Source: Rhizobium sp. BK418 (GTDB lineage: Bacteria; Pseudomonadota; Alphaproteobacteria; Rhizobiales; Rhizobiaceae). From it: a stretch of 64,000 nucleotides of DNA. A program made the translations under genes and the position numbers. The DNA lies in contig NZ_SLZK01000002.1 in NCBI RefSeq assembly GCF_004341105.1, positions 186,001 to 250,000 of the forward strand, given 5' to 3'. The notes beneath the pieces are model-generated. The model was not told where the DNA came from. It saw only the letters and a list, made by a program, of their open reading frames with translations, and searched no databases. Of the stretch, positions 54,883-63,129 are shown in pieces (within the stretch, counting starts at the first letter, position 1; every line of letters starts with the position of its first letter).

Positions 54883-55776
54883 TTACTTTGCGACGTTTTC
54901 AGCGACATCGACGGTCTTTGCAGAACCATCGGTAGCGGCGATCAGTGTCTTGTAGGCACCGGGCAAGTCGGTGGCGGCCGTGGTCAGCCACTGCTTGTAC
55001 TTGTCCTCGGAGACGACGCGGATTGCGATCGGCATGAACGCATGGTCCTTGCCGCAAAGCTCGGAACACTGGCCATAGAAGAGGCCCTCGCGCTCGGCTC
55101 GGAACCAGGTCTCGTTCAGGCGGCCCGGAACGGCGTCGATCTTGATACCGAAGGACGGCATGGCGAAAGCGTGGATAACGTCGGTCGGCGCGGCAGTGAC
55201 GAGAACGCGGACGGTCTTGTTGACCGGCAGGACAACTTCGTTGTCGACGGCGAGCAGGCGCGGATAGACGGAGAGATCGGTCTTGCCGGCAGCGGCGCGA
55301 TCCGGGTCCTTCAGAAGGTAGGAGTCGAAGGCAACGGGCGTTTCGCCCGAACCTTCATATTCATAATTCCACTGCCACTGGGTCGCGGTCGCCTTGATGG
55401 TCACATCAGGGTTTTCCGGCAGGGTCAGCTGCGCCGTGAGCAGGTTGAAAGAGGGAACCGCGAGGAAGAGAAGCACGAGAACCGGCCCCACAGTCCAGAT
55501 GACTTCGATCAGCGTGTTGTGGCTCGTCTTGGAGGGAACCGGGTTTGCGGAAGCACGGAACTTGAAGCAGACGACGATAAGAAGAACGAGAACGAACAGC
55601 GTGATCGGTACAATGAACCACAGCGTGTATTGTTCGAACCAATGAATCTCCCGCATGATCGGCGTCGCTGCCGGTTGCAGGGTAGCCTGCCACGGCATCG
55701 GCTGATCGGCATACGTGCCGGAAGCAAAAAGCAGACAGACCAGCGCGGTCAGAGCTGCAAAAGCCTTCTTTATCAC
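54883..55776 (-). CDS. ctaC: cytochrome c oxidase subunit II
   Basis: Electron-entry subunit with the CuA centre. The 297-aa protein has a signal peptide (ALTALVCLLFASGTYA), two membrane helices (about 45-110, FIVPITLFVLVLLIVVCFKF and LIEVIWTVGPVLVLLFLAV), and a periplasmic cupredoxin domain. The CuA motif CSELCGKDHAFMP has both Cys, His and Met ligands, and the aromatic run TQWQWNYEYEG conducts electrons from cytochrome c. It heads the oxidase operon. A FixK-like site lies 21 bases before its start. Confidence 0.97.
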   Translation of the reverse strand: MIKKAFAALTALVCLLFASGTYADQPMPWQATLQPAATPIMREIHWFEQYTLWFIVPITLFVLVLLIVVCFKFRASANPVPSKTSHNTLIEVIWTVGPVLVLLFLAVPSFNLLTAQLTLPENPDVTIKATATQWQWNYEYEGSGETPVAFDSYLLKDPDRAAAGKTDLSVYPRLLAVDNEVVLPVNKTVRVLVTAAPTDVIHAFAMPSFGIKIDAVPGRLNETWFRAEREGLFYGQCSELCGKDHAFMPIAIRVVSEDKYKQWLTTAATDLPGAYKTLIAATDGSAKTVDVAENVAK

Positions 55777-56114
55777 CTTGTAATCTCCCTCGAGCGCTGA
55801 TCTGCATCAAATCGGACACAGAATCCTTGCCATCTTCTGCGCTTCAAACCACAGTTTGGCATCCGCCGCAACAGGCAGAAGCAATTGTCTATGCGGCATT
55901 TTTGCTCCAGGGCCGCATCGTCAGCCGTGGCAAAACATTGCAAGCTTTTCATCAGCATACGAAAAACACGCTTTGGGGCCAATCCGCTCGCGGCACATTC
56001 TTTTGAGGAGGTCCTATTTCTGCCGCAGTCCCCCGGTTTTCACGGGGTGGGGCTTTTCATTTTTCGTGGGCAGCTTCACAAATAGCGGCAATGATTCGAT
56101 ATCCAGAGGTTTTC
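55777..56114. other. divergent promoter region of ctaC and ialB-like gene
   Basis: About 340 bases without a gene. It contains the FixK-like box (55797-55810), an orphan GAGGAGGT ribosome-like sequence at 56006 with no start codon near, and a small CCCCG/CGGGG hairpin followed by a T-rich run (56030-56060). The last two could belong to a small RNA, but nothing decides it. Confidence 0.4.
55797..55810. promoter_or_regulatory. FixK/FNR-type box upstream of ctaC
   Basis: CTGAT-CTGC-ATCAA matches the anaerobox TTGAT-N4-ATCAA in nine of ten positions, 20 bases before the ctaC start codon, a position suited to repression. A low-affinity aa3 oxidase would then be turned down at low oxygen. Confidence 0.45.
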
Positions 56115-56753
56115 ATGGGTTTCCGTTCCCTCGCGCGGTCATTTATTCTGACTGCAGGCATCGCGACCGCCGCGACGAGCCCCCTTTTTGCGCAGCAGCC
56201 GTCGACACCCGCGCAGTCGCGCCCTGCCGCACCGGCCCCGAAGCCCGCACCGGCACAACAGCCTGCTCCCCCCACAACGCCGAACGTCGACCAGGTCACG
56301 CCCGGCCAGACACAGCCTCAGGCTCCGGGTACGGTCCGTTCCAACCACGGCGCATGGTCCGTGGTCTGCGACAAGCCGGCCGGTGCCTCGACCGAGCAAT
56401 GCGCGCTGATGCAGAACGTCATAGCCGAAGATCGGCCGGAAGTTGGCCTCTCCGTCGTCGTCCTGAAGACGGCCGACCGCAAGTCGAAGATCCTGCGCGT
56501 GCTGGCACCCCTCGGCGTGCTGCTGCCGAATGGCCTCGGCCTCAACGTCGATGGCAAGGATATCGGCCGCGCCTATTTCGTGCGCTGCTTTGCCGATGGC
56601 TGCTACGCCGAGGTCGTTCTCGAGGACGAGCTGCTCAAGACCTTCCGCAGCGGCGCGCAGGCAACCTTCATCGTCTTCCAGACACCGGAAGAAGGCATCG
56701 GCATCCCCGTCGATCTCAAGGGCTTCGCGGAAGGCTACGACGCCCTGCCCTGA
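56115..56753 (+). CDS. invasion-associated locus B (IalB)-family protein
   Basis: A 212-aa exported protein. Signal peptide MGFRSLARSFILTAGIATAA, cleavage near AQQ, then a Pro/Ala/Gln-rich linker (about 27-75) and the IalB domain with HGAWSVVCDKP, QCALMQNVI, RVLAPLGVLLPNGLGLNVD and FVRCFADGCYAEV, in which four cysteines probably pair. IalB proteins are periplasmic or outer-membrane proteins first linked to erythrocyte invasion in Bartonella; in free-living rhizobia their role is unknown. ATG 56115 begins the signal peptide, with GAGG upstream. Confidence 0.9.
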   Translation: MGFRSLARSFILTAGIATAATSPLFAQQPSTPAQSRPAAPAPKPAPAQQPAPPTTPNVDQVTPGQTQPQAPGTVRSNHGAWSVVCDKPAGASTEQCALMQNVIAEDRPEVGLSVVVLKTADRKSKILRVLAPLGVLLPNGLGLNVDGKDIGRAYFVRCFADGCYAEVVLEDELLKTFRSGAQATFIVFQTPEEGIGIPVDLKGFAEGYDALP

Positions 56754-56832
56754 TGCGTCGGGGCTTGCTCACGCAATACAACAGACCTACATCGGCTATT
56801 GAGCATTCCCGCTCTTGCGGAGCAAAAAGACT

Positions 56833-58248
56833 ATGAACACCGATCTCCTGACGCTTTTCGACGCCGATGAAGCCACCATGCGCAAGCATGTCGCCGAGGC
56901 GCTTTCCGGCGCCGATGATGGAGAGCTCTTCATCGAGCACGCGCAGGCGGAATCGCTAACCTTCGATAATGGCCGCCTCAAGGGTGGCAGCTTCAACACC
57001 GAACAGGGTTTTGGCCTGCGCGCGGTCGCCGGTGAAGCTGTCGGTTATGCGCACGCGGGCGATCTTTCCGTCTCGGCGCTGAAGCGGGCAGCCGATGCTG
57101 TCGGTGCCGTAACACGCGGCTATTCCGGCTCTTACGCGGCGGCACCCCAGGGCACGAATCGCAGGCTTTATACTGATGAAAACCCGATCGGCTCGCCAAC
57201 CTTCGAGGAGAAGGTGAAGCTGCTGACGGATATCGACGCCTATCTACGCGGCAAAAACGATAAGGTGCGGCAGGTCACGGCTTCGGTCGCGGCAAGCTGG
57301 CAAGTGGTCGACATCCTGCGCGCCGATGGTCATCGCGTGAAAGACATCCGGCCGATGACTCGCATCAATATCTCCGTCATGGTTGGTGAGGGTGACCGGC
57401 AGGAAAGCGGCTCCTACGGCCAGGGCGGTCGCATCGGCTTCGGCGATTTCATTGCGGCCGGAAGCTGGCAGCATGGTGCTGATGAGGCTCTGCGTCAGGC
57501 GCTGATCAATCTCGAAGCGATCGATGCGCCGGCAGGCACGATGGATGTCGTGCTTGGCTCGGGCTGGCCGGGCGTCATGCTGCATGAGGCCGTGGGGCAC
57601 GGTCTTGAGGGCGATTTCAACCGCAAGAAGACGTCCGCATTCGCGGGCCTTTTGGGCCAGATGGTGGCAGCACCGGGCGTAACCGTCGTCGACGACGGTA
57701 CGATCGACAGCCGCCGCGGCTCGATCACGATCGACGACGAAGGCACGCCTTCGGCCTATAATGTGCTGATCGAAAACGGCAAGCTCGTCGGCTATATGCA
57801 AGACCGACAGAACGCCCGGCTGATGGGCATGGCGCCCACCGGCAATGGTCGCCGCCAGGGCTACGCGCATGTGCCGATGCCGCGCATGACCAATACCTAT
57901 ATGCTCGGCGGCGACAAGACGCCGGAAGAGATCATAGCCTCGGTGAAGAAGGGCATCTATGCCGTCTCCTTCGGCGGCGGTCAGGTGGATATCACCTCCG
58001 GCAAGTTCGTCTTCGGCTGCACCGAGGCCTATCTCATCGAAAACGGCAAGATTGGTGCGCCGATCAAGGGCGCCATGCTGATCGGCAACGGCCCGGATGC
58101 CATGAAGCGTGTTTCCATGATCGGCAACGACATGAAGCTCGACACCGGCATCGGCAATTGCGGCAAAGCGGGCCAGTGGGTACCTGTCGGCGTCGGCCAG
58201 CCGCATTTGCGCATGGATCAGGTCACCGTCGGCGGTACACAGGCCTGA
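56833..58248 (+). CDS. tldD: TldD protease subunit
   Basis: Catalytic subunit of the TldD/TldE (PmbA) metalloprotease, which processes small peptides such as CcdA and microcin precursors. It has 471 aa. The active site is HEAVGHGLEGD (H-E-x-x-x-H) near residue 250, with a Cys ligand later in FVFGCTEAYLIENGKIG. The N-terminal domain (LFIEHAQAESLTFDNGRLKG) shapes the peptide tunnel. ATG 56833 has GGAG upstream. It is the first gene of a unit with the following GNAT gene (11 bases apart). PmbA is not in this window. Confidence 0.95.
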   Translation: MNTDLLTLFDADEATMRKHVAEALSGADDGELFIEHAQAESLTFDNGRLKGGSFNTEQGFGLRAVAGEAVGYAHAGDLSVSALKRAADAVGAVTRGYSGSYAAAPQGTNRRLYTDENPIGSPTFEEKVKLLTDIDAYLRGKNDKVRQVTASVAASWQVVDILRADGHRVKDIRPMTRINISVMVGEGDRQESGSYGQGGRIGFGDFIAAGSWQHGADEALRQALINLEAIDAPAGTMDVVLGSGWPGVMLHEAVGHGLEGDFNRKKTSAFAGLLGQMVAAPGVTVVDDGTIDSRRGSITIDDEGTPSAYNVLIENGKLVGYMQDRQNARLMGMAPTGNGRRQGYAHVPMPRMTNTYMLGGDKTPEEIIASVKKGIYAVSFGGGQVDITSGKFVFGCTEAYLIENGKIGAPIKGAMLIGNGPDAMKRVSMIGNDMKLDTGIGNCGKAGQWVPVGVGQPHLRMDQVTVGGTQA

Positions 58249-58259
58249 GGCATGCTGTC

Positions 58260-58757
58260 ATGGTCGAAATCGAAATCAGAACCTTTGTCCCAGACGATGC
58301 CGATAGCGTCATCTCAGTCATCCTGCCGATCCAGCGTGAGGAATTCGGCATCGACATCACCGCTGACGCACAGCCCGATCTGCGAGTCATTCCCGACTTT
58401 TATCAATCGGGCAAAGGTCAGTTCTGGGTTGCGGTGAAAGACGGTGTCATTGTCGGCACAATCGGCCTCAAAGATATCGGCAATAATCAGGCGGCACTCC
58501 GGAAGATGTTTGTAGCGACCGAGGTCAGGGGCCGCGAGCACGGCGTCGCCGCCCGGCTGCTCGAAGCCCTCTTTGCCCATGCTGGCGACGTCGGTGTGAC
58601 CGATATCTTCCTCGGCACGACCGACAAGTTCGTGGCTGCGCATCGGTTTTACGAAAAGAACGGGTTTGCCGAGATTCTCGCTAAAGACCTGCCGCGCGCA
58701 TTCCCCCGCATGGCTGTAGACAGCAAGTTCTATCGGCGCAAAATCGCAGCCATCTGA
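58260..58757 (+). CDS. GNAT-family N-acetyltransferase
   Basis: A 165-aa acetyltransferase. The core segments IRTFVPDDADSVISVI, GQFWVAVKDGVIVGTIGLKDI, ALRKMFVATEVRGREHGVAARLLEALF (Q/R-x-x-G-x-G/A acetyl-CoA loop as REHGVA) and HRFYEKNGFAEI are all in place. The substrate is unknown. It starts 11 bases after tldD and is convergent with the MazG-like gene. Confidence 0.88.
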   Translation: MVEIEIRTFVPDDADSVISVILPIQREEFGIDITADAQPDLRVIPDFYQSGKGQFWVAVKDGVIVGTIGLKDIGNNQAALRKMFVATEVRGREHGVAARLLEALFAHAGDVGVTDIFLGTTDKFVAAHRFYEKNGFAEILAKDLPRAFPRMAVDSKFYRRKIAAI

Positions 58758-58768
58758 CCAGCAGCGGA

Positions 58769-59074
58769 TCAGGTGTCCGGCCTGAATTTCCACTTCCGTT
58801 CAATGGCCGCCGCCAAATCGATGTCGTGGCGACGGGCGAACAGCAGCACGTGGCCAAGGATGTCGGCGGTCTCGTCAGCAAGGTCGCGTTCCATCTCCTC
58901 AGGCGAGCGGCCCTTGGCGCGGCCGCGACCGGTCAGGCGGTTCCAGGCCTGGGTCAGTTCACCCATCTCCTCTTGCAGTTTCAGCAGAAACCAATCGGCA
59001 TCGCGCTCGATGCCGTTGGCGGCGGCGTAGTTCGAAGATGAGGTCTCGAACTGGTCGGCGAGACGCTGCAGCAT
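58769..59074 (-). CDS. MazG-like nucleotide pyrophosphohydrolase
   Basis: A 101-aa single MazG-like domain. LLKLQEEMGELTQAWNRL and ERDLADETADILGHVLLFARRHDIDL carry the E-x-x-E and E-x-x-D metal sites of all-alpha NTP pyrophosphatases. Such short MazG-like proteins hydrolyse non-canonical or modified NTPs. ATG 59074 with AAGGAGAAC upstream. It is on the opposite strand from tldD and precedes the carboxypeptidase gene across 62 bases. Confidence 0.88.
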   Translation of the reverse strand: MLQRLADQFETSSSNYAAANGIERDADWFLLKLQEEMGELTQAWNRLTGRGRAKGRSPEEMERDLADETADILGHVLLFARRHDIDLAAAIERKWKFRPDT

Positions 59075-59136
59075 GATGTTCTCCTTTTGTTTACAAGGAG
59101 AGCGCTGATTCCCGGATATTGTCCAGAGCGGAGAGT

Positions 59137-60426
59137 TCAGCCCTGGTTCGGCAGGAGCATACAGTCGTAGGAGCGCTTTTTAAGGGCATCGCAGGCAGAG
59201 GTCGCGTCTTCTTTGCTCTGGAAGCCGACGAAACGGGCGCGATAGATCGTGTTGGCGCCTTTGCCGACAGCTTCGGTGTAGGGCGAGGCGGAAACCAGCG
59301 GCGCACCGGCCTCGGACTGAGCCTGCGCAAGAAGTGCGCGGGCGGCATCGGCGCTCGGGGCAGCAGAAATCTGGATCTGCCAACCGCCTGCCTTGCCAAT
59401 AGGCGCTTTCGTCGCCTTGCCGGCATTCATGATCTCGTCCATTGCAGCCGGACGTTCCAGCGGGATAACGCCACCATCGGCATAACCGAGCGCCTTCGGC
59501 GCGGGTGGTGCGGCTTCATCTGCCGCACGGGGCGCACTCACCGGCATCGGAACATCGGTATTATCAGCGGCCGAGGCTACTTCGACCTGCTCCTTGGCAT
59601 TCATGCTTGCGACCAGCTTGGCGCCACCGGAAGAGGATGCCCGGCCGATATAACGATCGAGGAGTGCTGCCATTTGGGCGTCGCGGCTACGAGCCGTGCG
59701 GCCGCCGAGCACCACGCCGACCACGCGACGGTTACCGTCCTTTACGGCGCTGACGATATTGAAGCCGGAGGCATTCGTATAGCCGGTCTTGATGCCGTCC
59801 ATGCCCTGGTAGCGATACATGAGATTGTTGTGGCCGCGAATGGTCTGGCCGCGGAAATTGAAGCTCGCAATGGAAAAGAGGCGATATTCGCGGGGATAAT
59901 TCTTCATCAGCGCCACAGCGAGCGTGGACATGTCGCGCGCCGTCGTGATCTGGCGCTTGTCCGGCAGGCCAGATGCATTGACGAAGGTGGTACGGCTCAT
60001 GCCGAGCTGACGGGCCTTCTGGGTCATGAGCCTGGCGAAATTGCTTTCCGAACCGCCAAGCTTCTCACCCATGGCGGCGGCAGCGTCATTGGCAGATTTG
60101 ACGATCATACCATAAACCGCCTCGCGCACGGTGATCGTTCCGCCCGGCTTCACCCCGAGCTTCGTCGGCGGGCGGGACGACGCATATTTCGACATCGTGA
60201 CTAGCGTATCCCAGGTGAGCTTGCCGCGATTGAGCGCCTCGAAAGTCAGGTAGAGCGTCATCATCTTCGTGAGCGAGGCCGGATGGTTCAGCGTATCGGC
60301 GTTTTCGGACGCGAGGACTTTGCCGGTGCGAGCATCGAGGACCAAGGAAGCGCTGCCCGCGAAGGCCAGGACGGGTGCAGAAAGCGCCAGCATCGCGGTC
60401 AAAATGGCAGCCAAAAGCCTATTCAT
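59137..60426 (-). CDS. D-alanyl-D-alanine carboxypeptidase with C-terminal SPOR domain
   Basis: Periplasmic S11 penicillin-binding protein of 429 aa. The signal peptide (MNRLLAAILTAMLALSAPVLAFA) precedes the catalytic domain: S-x-x-K as HPASLTKMM near residue 50, S-x-N as VKSANDAA and K-T-G as DGIKTGYTNASG. It trims stem peptides of peptidoglycan. The C-terminal SPOR domain (about residues 350-428, WQIQISAAPSADAARALL) binds denuded glycan at the septum, which suggests a role in division. ATG 60426 has GAGGGGAAG upstream. Confidence 0.92.
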   Translation of the reverse strand: MNRLLAAILTAMLALSAPVLAFAGSASLVLDARTGKVLASENADTLNHPASLTKMMTLYLTFEALNRGKLTWDTLVTMSKYASSRPPTKLGVKPGGTITVREAVYGMIVKSANDAAAAMGEKLGGSESNFARLMTQKARQLGMSRTTFVNASGLPDKRQITTARDMSTLAVALMKNYPREYRLFSIASFNFRGQTIRGHNNLMYRYQGMDGIKTGYTNASGFNIVSAVKDGNRRVVGVVLGGRTARSRDAQMAALLDRYIGRASSSGGAKLVASMNAKEQVEVASAADNTDVPMPVSAPRAADEAAPPAPKALGYADGGVIPLERPAAMDEIMNAGKATKAPIGKAGGWQIQISAAPSADAARALLAQAQSEAGAPLVSASPYTEAVGKGANTIYRARFVGFQSKEDATSACDALKKRSYDCMLLPNQG

Positions 60427-60660
60427 GCACTTCCCCTCACTATATCCGGCAACGCGCTGCAACCGGAGTTATGTCCCGTATTGCGACACATGCCAACAGT
60501 CTGGCGCGACTTTGCGGCAACGCCCACGTTTTTTCCAAGCTTTTGTTTTGCTTGGTTAACGACCGATAAAGAAGCCATTCTCCAGGCAGAATTCAGTAAG
60601 GTTTAACGGCGGCACTGGTAGCCTGTGTGACACGATTACAAAGCGGGGTCATGGGAAAAA

Positions 60661-61695
60661 ATGGGGCAGTGGAAGCGGCGTCTGAAGCGCATGGCGATCG
60701 GTGGCGGGCTGGAAGCGGCATGGCTGGCGAATGCCACAGGGCTCATGAAAGAGGCCCGTGGACGCGTTGTCATCTTCACACTCCATCATGTGCGTCCTCA
60801 TATTACGCGGCCGTTTAAGCCCAACCAACATCTTGAAATAACGCCGGAATTTTTGGATGCAGCGCTTCGGCAGCTGAAGCGGGACGGCTATCGGTTCGTA
60901 CCGCTCGATGCCATGCCCTCCCTGTTGTCGGACCGGCAGGACGAACGTTCGTTCGCCGCCTTCTCGCTGGATGACGGGTATCGCAACAATCTCGCCCATG
61001 CCCTGCCCGTTTTCGAACGACATCAGGCGCCCTTTACCGTTTTCATCACGCAAGGATTTGCCGAGGGCTCACACAGCATCTGGTGGGAAACACTGGCGCT
61101 GCTGCTCGATAGGGAGAACAGCATCGAGTTCGACTTCGGCCGCGGGCGAGAGCGACTGGCGCTCGACACGCCAGTCCAAAAATGGGACGCCTTCGACCGG
61201 TTTGCCGAGTTTATCCACAGGCAGGACGAAAGTCGTGCCATTCTGGCGGTGGATGCGCTGGCCCGGCGCCACGGAATCGAGCCGGCAGACATTACCCGGG
61301 AATTGGTCATGGCGCCGCCGGAACTGCGCAGGCTTTCGGCAAGCCCGCTCGCCAATCTCGGCGCCCATACGATTAGCCACCGGGCGCTCGCCCGCCTGCC
61401 GCAGGCGGAAGCACGGATCGAGATGGAAATTTCGGCCGATTATGTCGAGTCGATCACTGGCATTCGTCCCCGGACAATCGCCTTTCCCTATGGCACGTCG
61501 GAGGCTGCGACGGGCCGCGAAGCAGATCTTGCGGCAGATCTCGGCTTTGCCGTTGCGGTCACAACGCAGCCTGGCTTCCCGACCGCGAGCCGCGCCACCT
61601 ATATGCCGCGCATCTCGCTTAACGGCTTTTACCAGAAGCCGCGCTACGTTTCGGCGCTAGCTTCGGGCATTCCCTTGAAATTGCTTGGAAAATAG
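60661..61695 (+). CDS. polysaccharide deacetylase-family protein
   Basis: A 344-aa NodB-homology hydrolase. The metal/catalytic motif I appears as FSLDDGYRNN (first Asp pair) and motif II as GAHTISHRALARL (His-x3-His). TIAFPYGTSE holds motif III-like Pro/Tyr. A longer insertion (about 150-225) separates the two motifs. It has no signal peptide, so it may act in the cytosol or on lipid-linked sugars at the membrane face. ATG 60661 sits close behind GGG-rich sequence. It is convergent with pdxH (four bases between the stops). Confidence 0.86.
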   Translation: MGQWKRRLKRMAIGGGLEAAWLANATGLMKEARGRVVIFTLHHVRPHITRPFKPNQHLEITPEFLDAALRQLKRDGYRFVPLDAMPSLLSDRQDERSFAAFSLDDGYRNNLAHALPVFERHQAPFTVFITQGFAEGSHSIWWETLALLLDRENSIEFDFGRGRERLALDTPVQKWDAFDRFAEFIHRQDESRAILAVDALARRHGIEPADITRELVMAPPELRRLSASPLANLGAHTISHRALARLPQAEARIEMEISADYVESITGIRPRTIAFPYGTSEAATGREADLAADLGFAVAVTTQPGFPTASRATYMPRISLNGFYQKPRYVSALASGIPLKLLGK

Positions 61696-61699
61696 CGGA

Positions 61700-62320
61700 T
61701 CAGGGATACATTCTCACCTTATCCCAAGCGCCTTCCGGTGTTGGGCGACGAAACTCGATACGATCGTGCAGGCGGAATTTCTGGTCCTTCCAGAACTCGA
61801 TTGAGGTCGGGCGTATCCGGAAGCCGGACCAGTACGATGGGCGCGGAATCTCGCCGATCGCGTACCGCGCCGTATATTCGGCAACGGCCTTTTCCAGGGC
61901 AAAACGGCTTTCGAGCGGGCGCGACTGCTTGGAAGCCCAGGCGCCGATGCGGCTGCCGCGGGCGCGGGTCGCAAAATAGGCGTCGGCTTCGGCATCGGTC
62001 ACGATTTCGACAGGACCGCGGACACGCACTTGACGGCGCAGCGTTTTCCAGTGGAAACACATGGCCGCTTTCTTCTGTCCCAAAATTTCGCGACCTTTCT
62101 GGCTCTCGAAATTCGTGTAGAAGACGAATCCGTTGATATCGAAACCCTTCAGGAGAACCATGCGGACATTGGGCAGCCCATCTTCGTCGACCGTCGCGAG
62201 GGCGACAGCATTGGGATCGTTGACTTCGGAAGCCTCCGCCTCTTTCAACCAGTCCCCGAAGAGCTTGAAGGGCTCCTCACTTTCAGTAAAGTCACTACCT
62301 GTTAACCCGTTTGCCGACAT
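61700..62320 (-). CDS. pdxH: pyridoxamine 5'-phosphate oxidase
   Basis: FMN enzyme that makes PLP from pyridoxine/pyridoxamine phosphate. It has 206 aa. Landmarks are [37 protein letters not shown] (FMN/phosphate binding), [21 protein letters not shown] and the C-terminal [19 protein letters not shown] with PLP ligands. It is divergent from the lipoprotein gene by 63 bases. Confidence 0.97.
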   Translation of the reverse strand: MSANGLTGSDFTESEEPFKLFGDWLKEAEASEVNDPNAVALATVDEDGLPNVRMVLLKGFDINGFVFYTNFESQKGREILGQKKAAMCFHWKTLRRQVRVRGPVEIVTDAEADAYFATRARGSRIGAWASKQSRPLESRFALEKAVAEYTARYAIGEIPRPSYWSGFRIRPTSIEFWKDQKFRLHDRIEFRRPTPEGAWDKVRMYP

Positions 62321-62383
62321 ATTAATTCAAATCCCGCGGTTTATTAAGCTGACCCAGCCCTTGACGCTGGGGAAGGACACAGG

Positions 62384-62842
62384 GTGGAAGTCATAGCAAA
62401 GACACATCGCCATACAAAGGGTTCGCTGCGCCGCAGCCTCAGACTCTCCATCGTCGGTATCGCGATTCTGTCACTTTCCGGCTGCGTCGGCGGAGGATTC
62501 GATTTCCTGAGCTCGGCAAAGGTCGACCGCTCGGTCGCGACCGGCACCGTGCCGCAGCCTGCTCCCAGTACCGATACGCTTTCCGACGAGATGACGGTGC
62601 GCAATGCCGTCACATCCGCCGATATCCAGAAGCTCGAGGGGCAACCCCTCCCCTGGGCCAATGCCTCGACCGGCAGCGCTGGCGTCATCGAGACGATTGT
62701 CGAGAACAATGACGCCGGACAGGTCTGCCGCCAATTCCGCACGACGCGCCATTCCTATGTCGGCATCGCCAAATTTTACGGCAAGACCTGCCTTGTCGGC
62801 GGCGGCAACTGGCAGCTTCTGAGCTTCCAGCCTGAAAGCTGA
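62384..62842 (+). CDS. RT0821/Lpp0805-type surface lipoprotein
   Basis: A 152-aa lipoprotein. A charged start is followed by a hydrophobic segment and the lipobox LSGC (Cys about residue 34). The mature domain ends with CRQFRTTRHSYVGIAKFYGKTCLVGGGNWQLL, which is the common C-terminal motif of RT0821-type surface proteins with two cysteines. The start is GTG at 62384, since no ATG with a signal peptide is available; a shorter start is possible. Function unknown, envelope location inferred. Confidence 0.8.
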   Translation: MEVIAKTHRHTKGSLRRSLRLSIVGIAILSLSGCVGGGFDFLSSAKVDRSVATGTVPQPAPSTDTLSDEMTVRNAVTSADIQKLEGQPLPWANASTGSAGVIETIVENNDAGQVCRQFRTTRHSYVGIAKFYGKTCLVGGGNWQLLSFQPES

Positions 62843-63129
62843 CCCCGTCTTTTCGCTTGTTTCGGAGAGATACGCGCCCTGACACGTCCGGGTTAACGGC
62901 CGCGCTGATTCGCCTTAATGTTTAGCGAAAGGCTAACCATTCGCGACAAAACATCGCTTATCAGCTGCAAGAAATAAGAAGTGATTAGTAACTCTCTCGC
63001 ACGATCGACCGACGAGCGTGCCTTCTTCGCCTGAGCGGACCGAACGGCGCGTCATGAGTTGACATTTCGATTTCCGGGAACGGCCACGAGGAACATGTCG
63101 CCCGGATTGCGACAGCGGCGGTGCAAACA

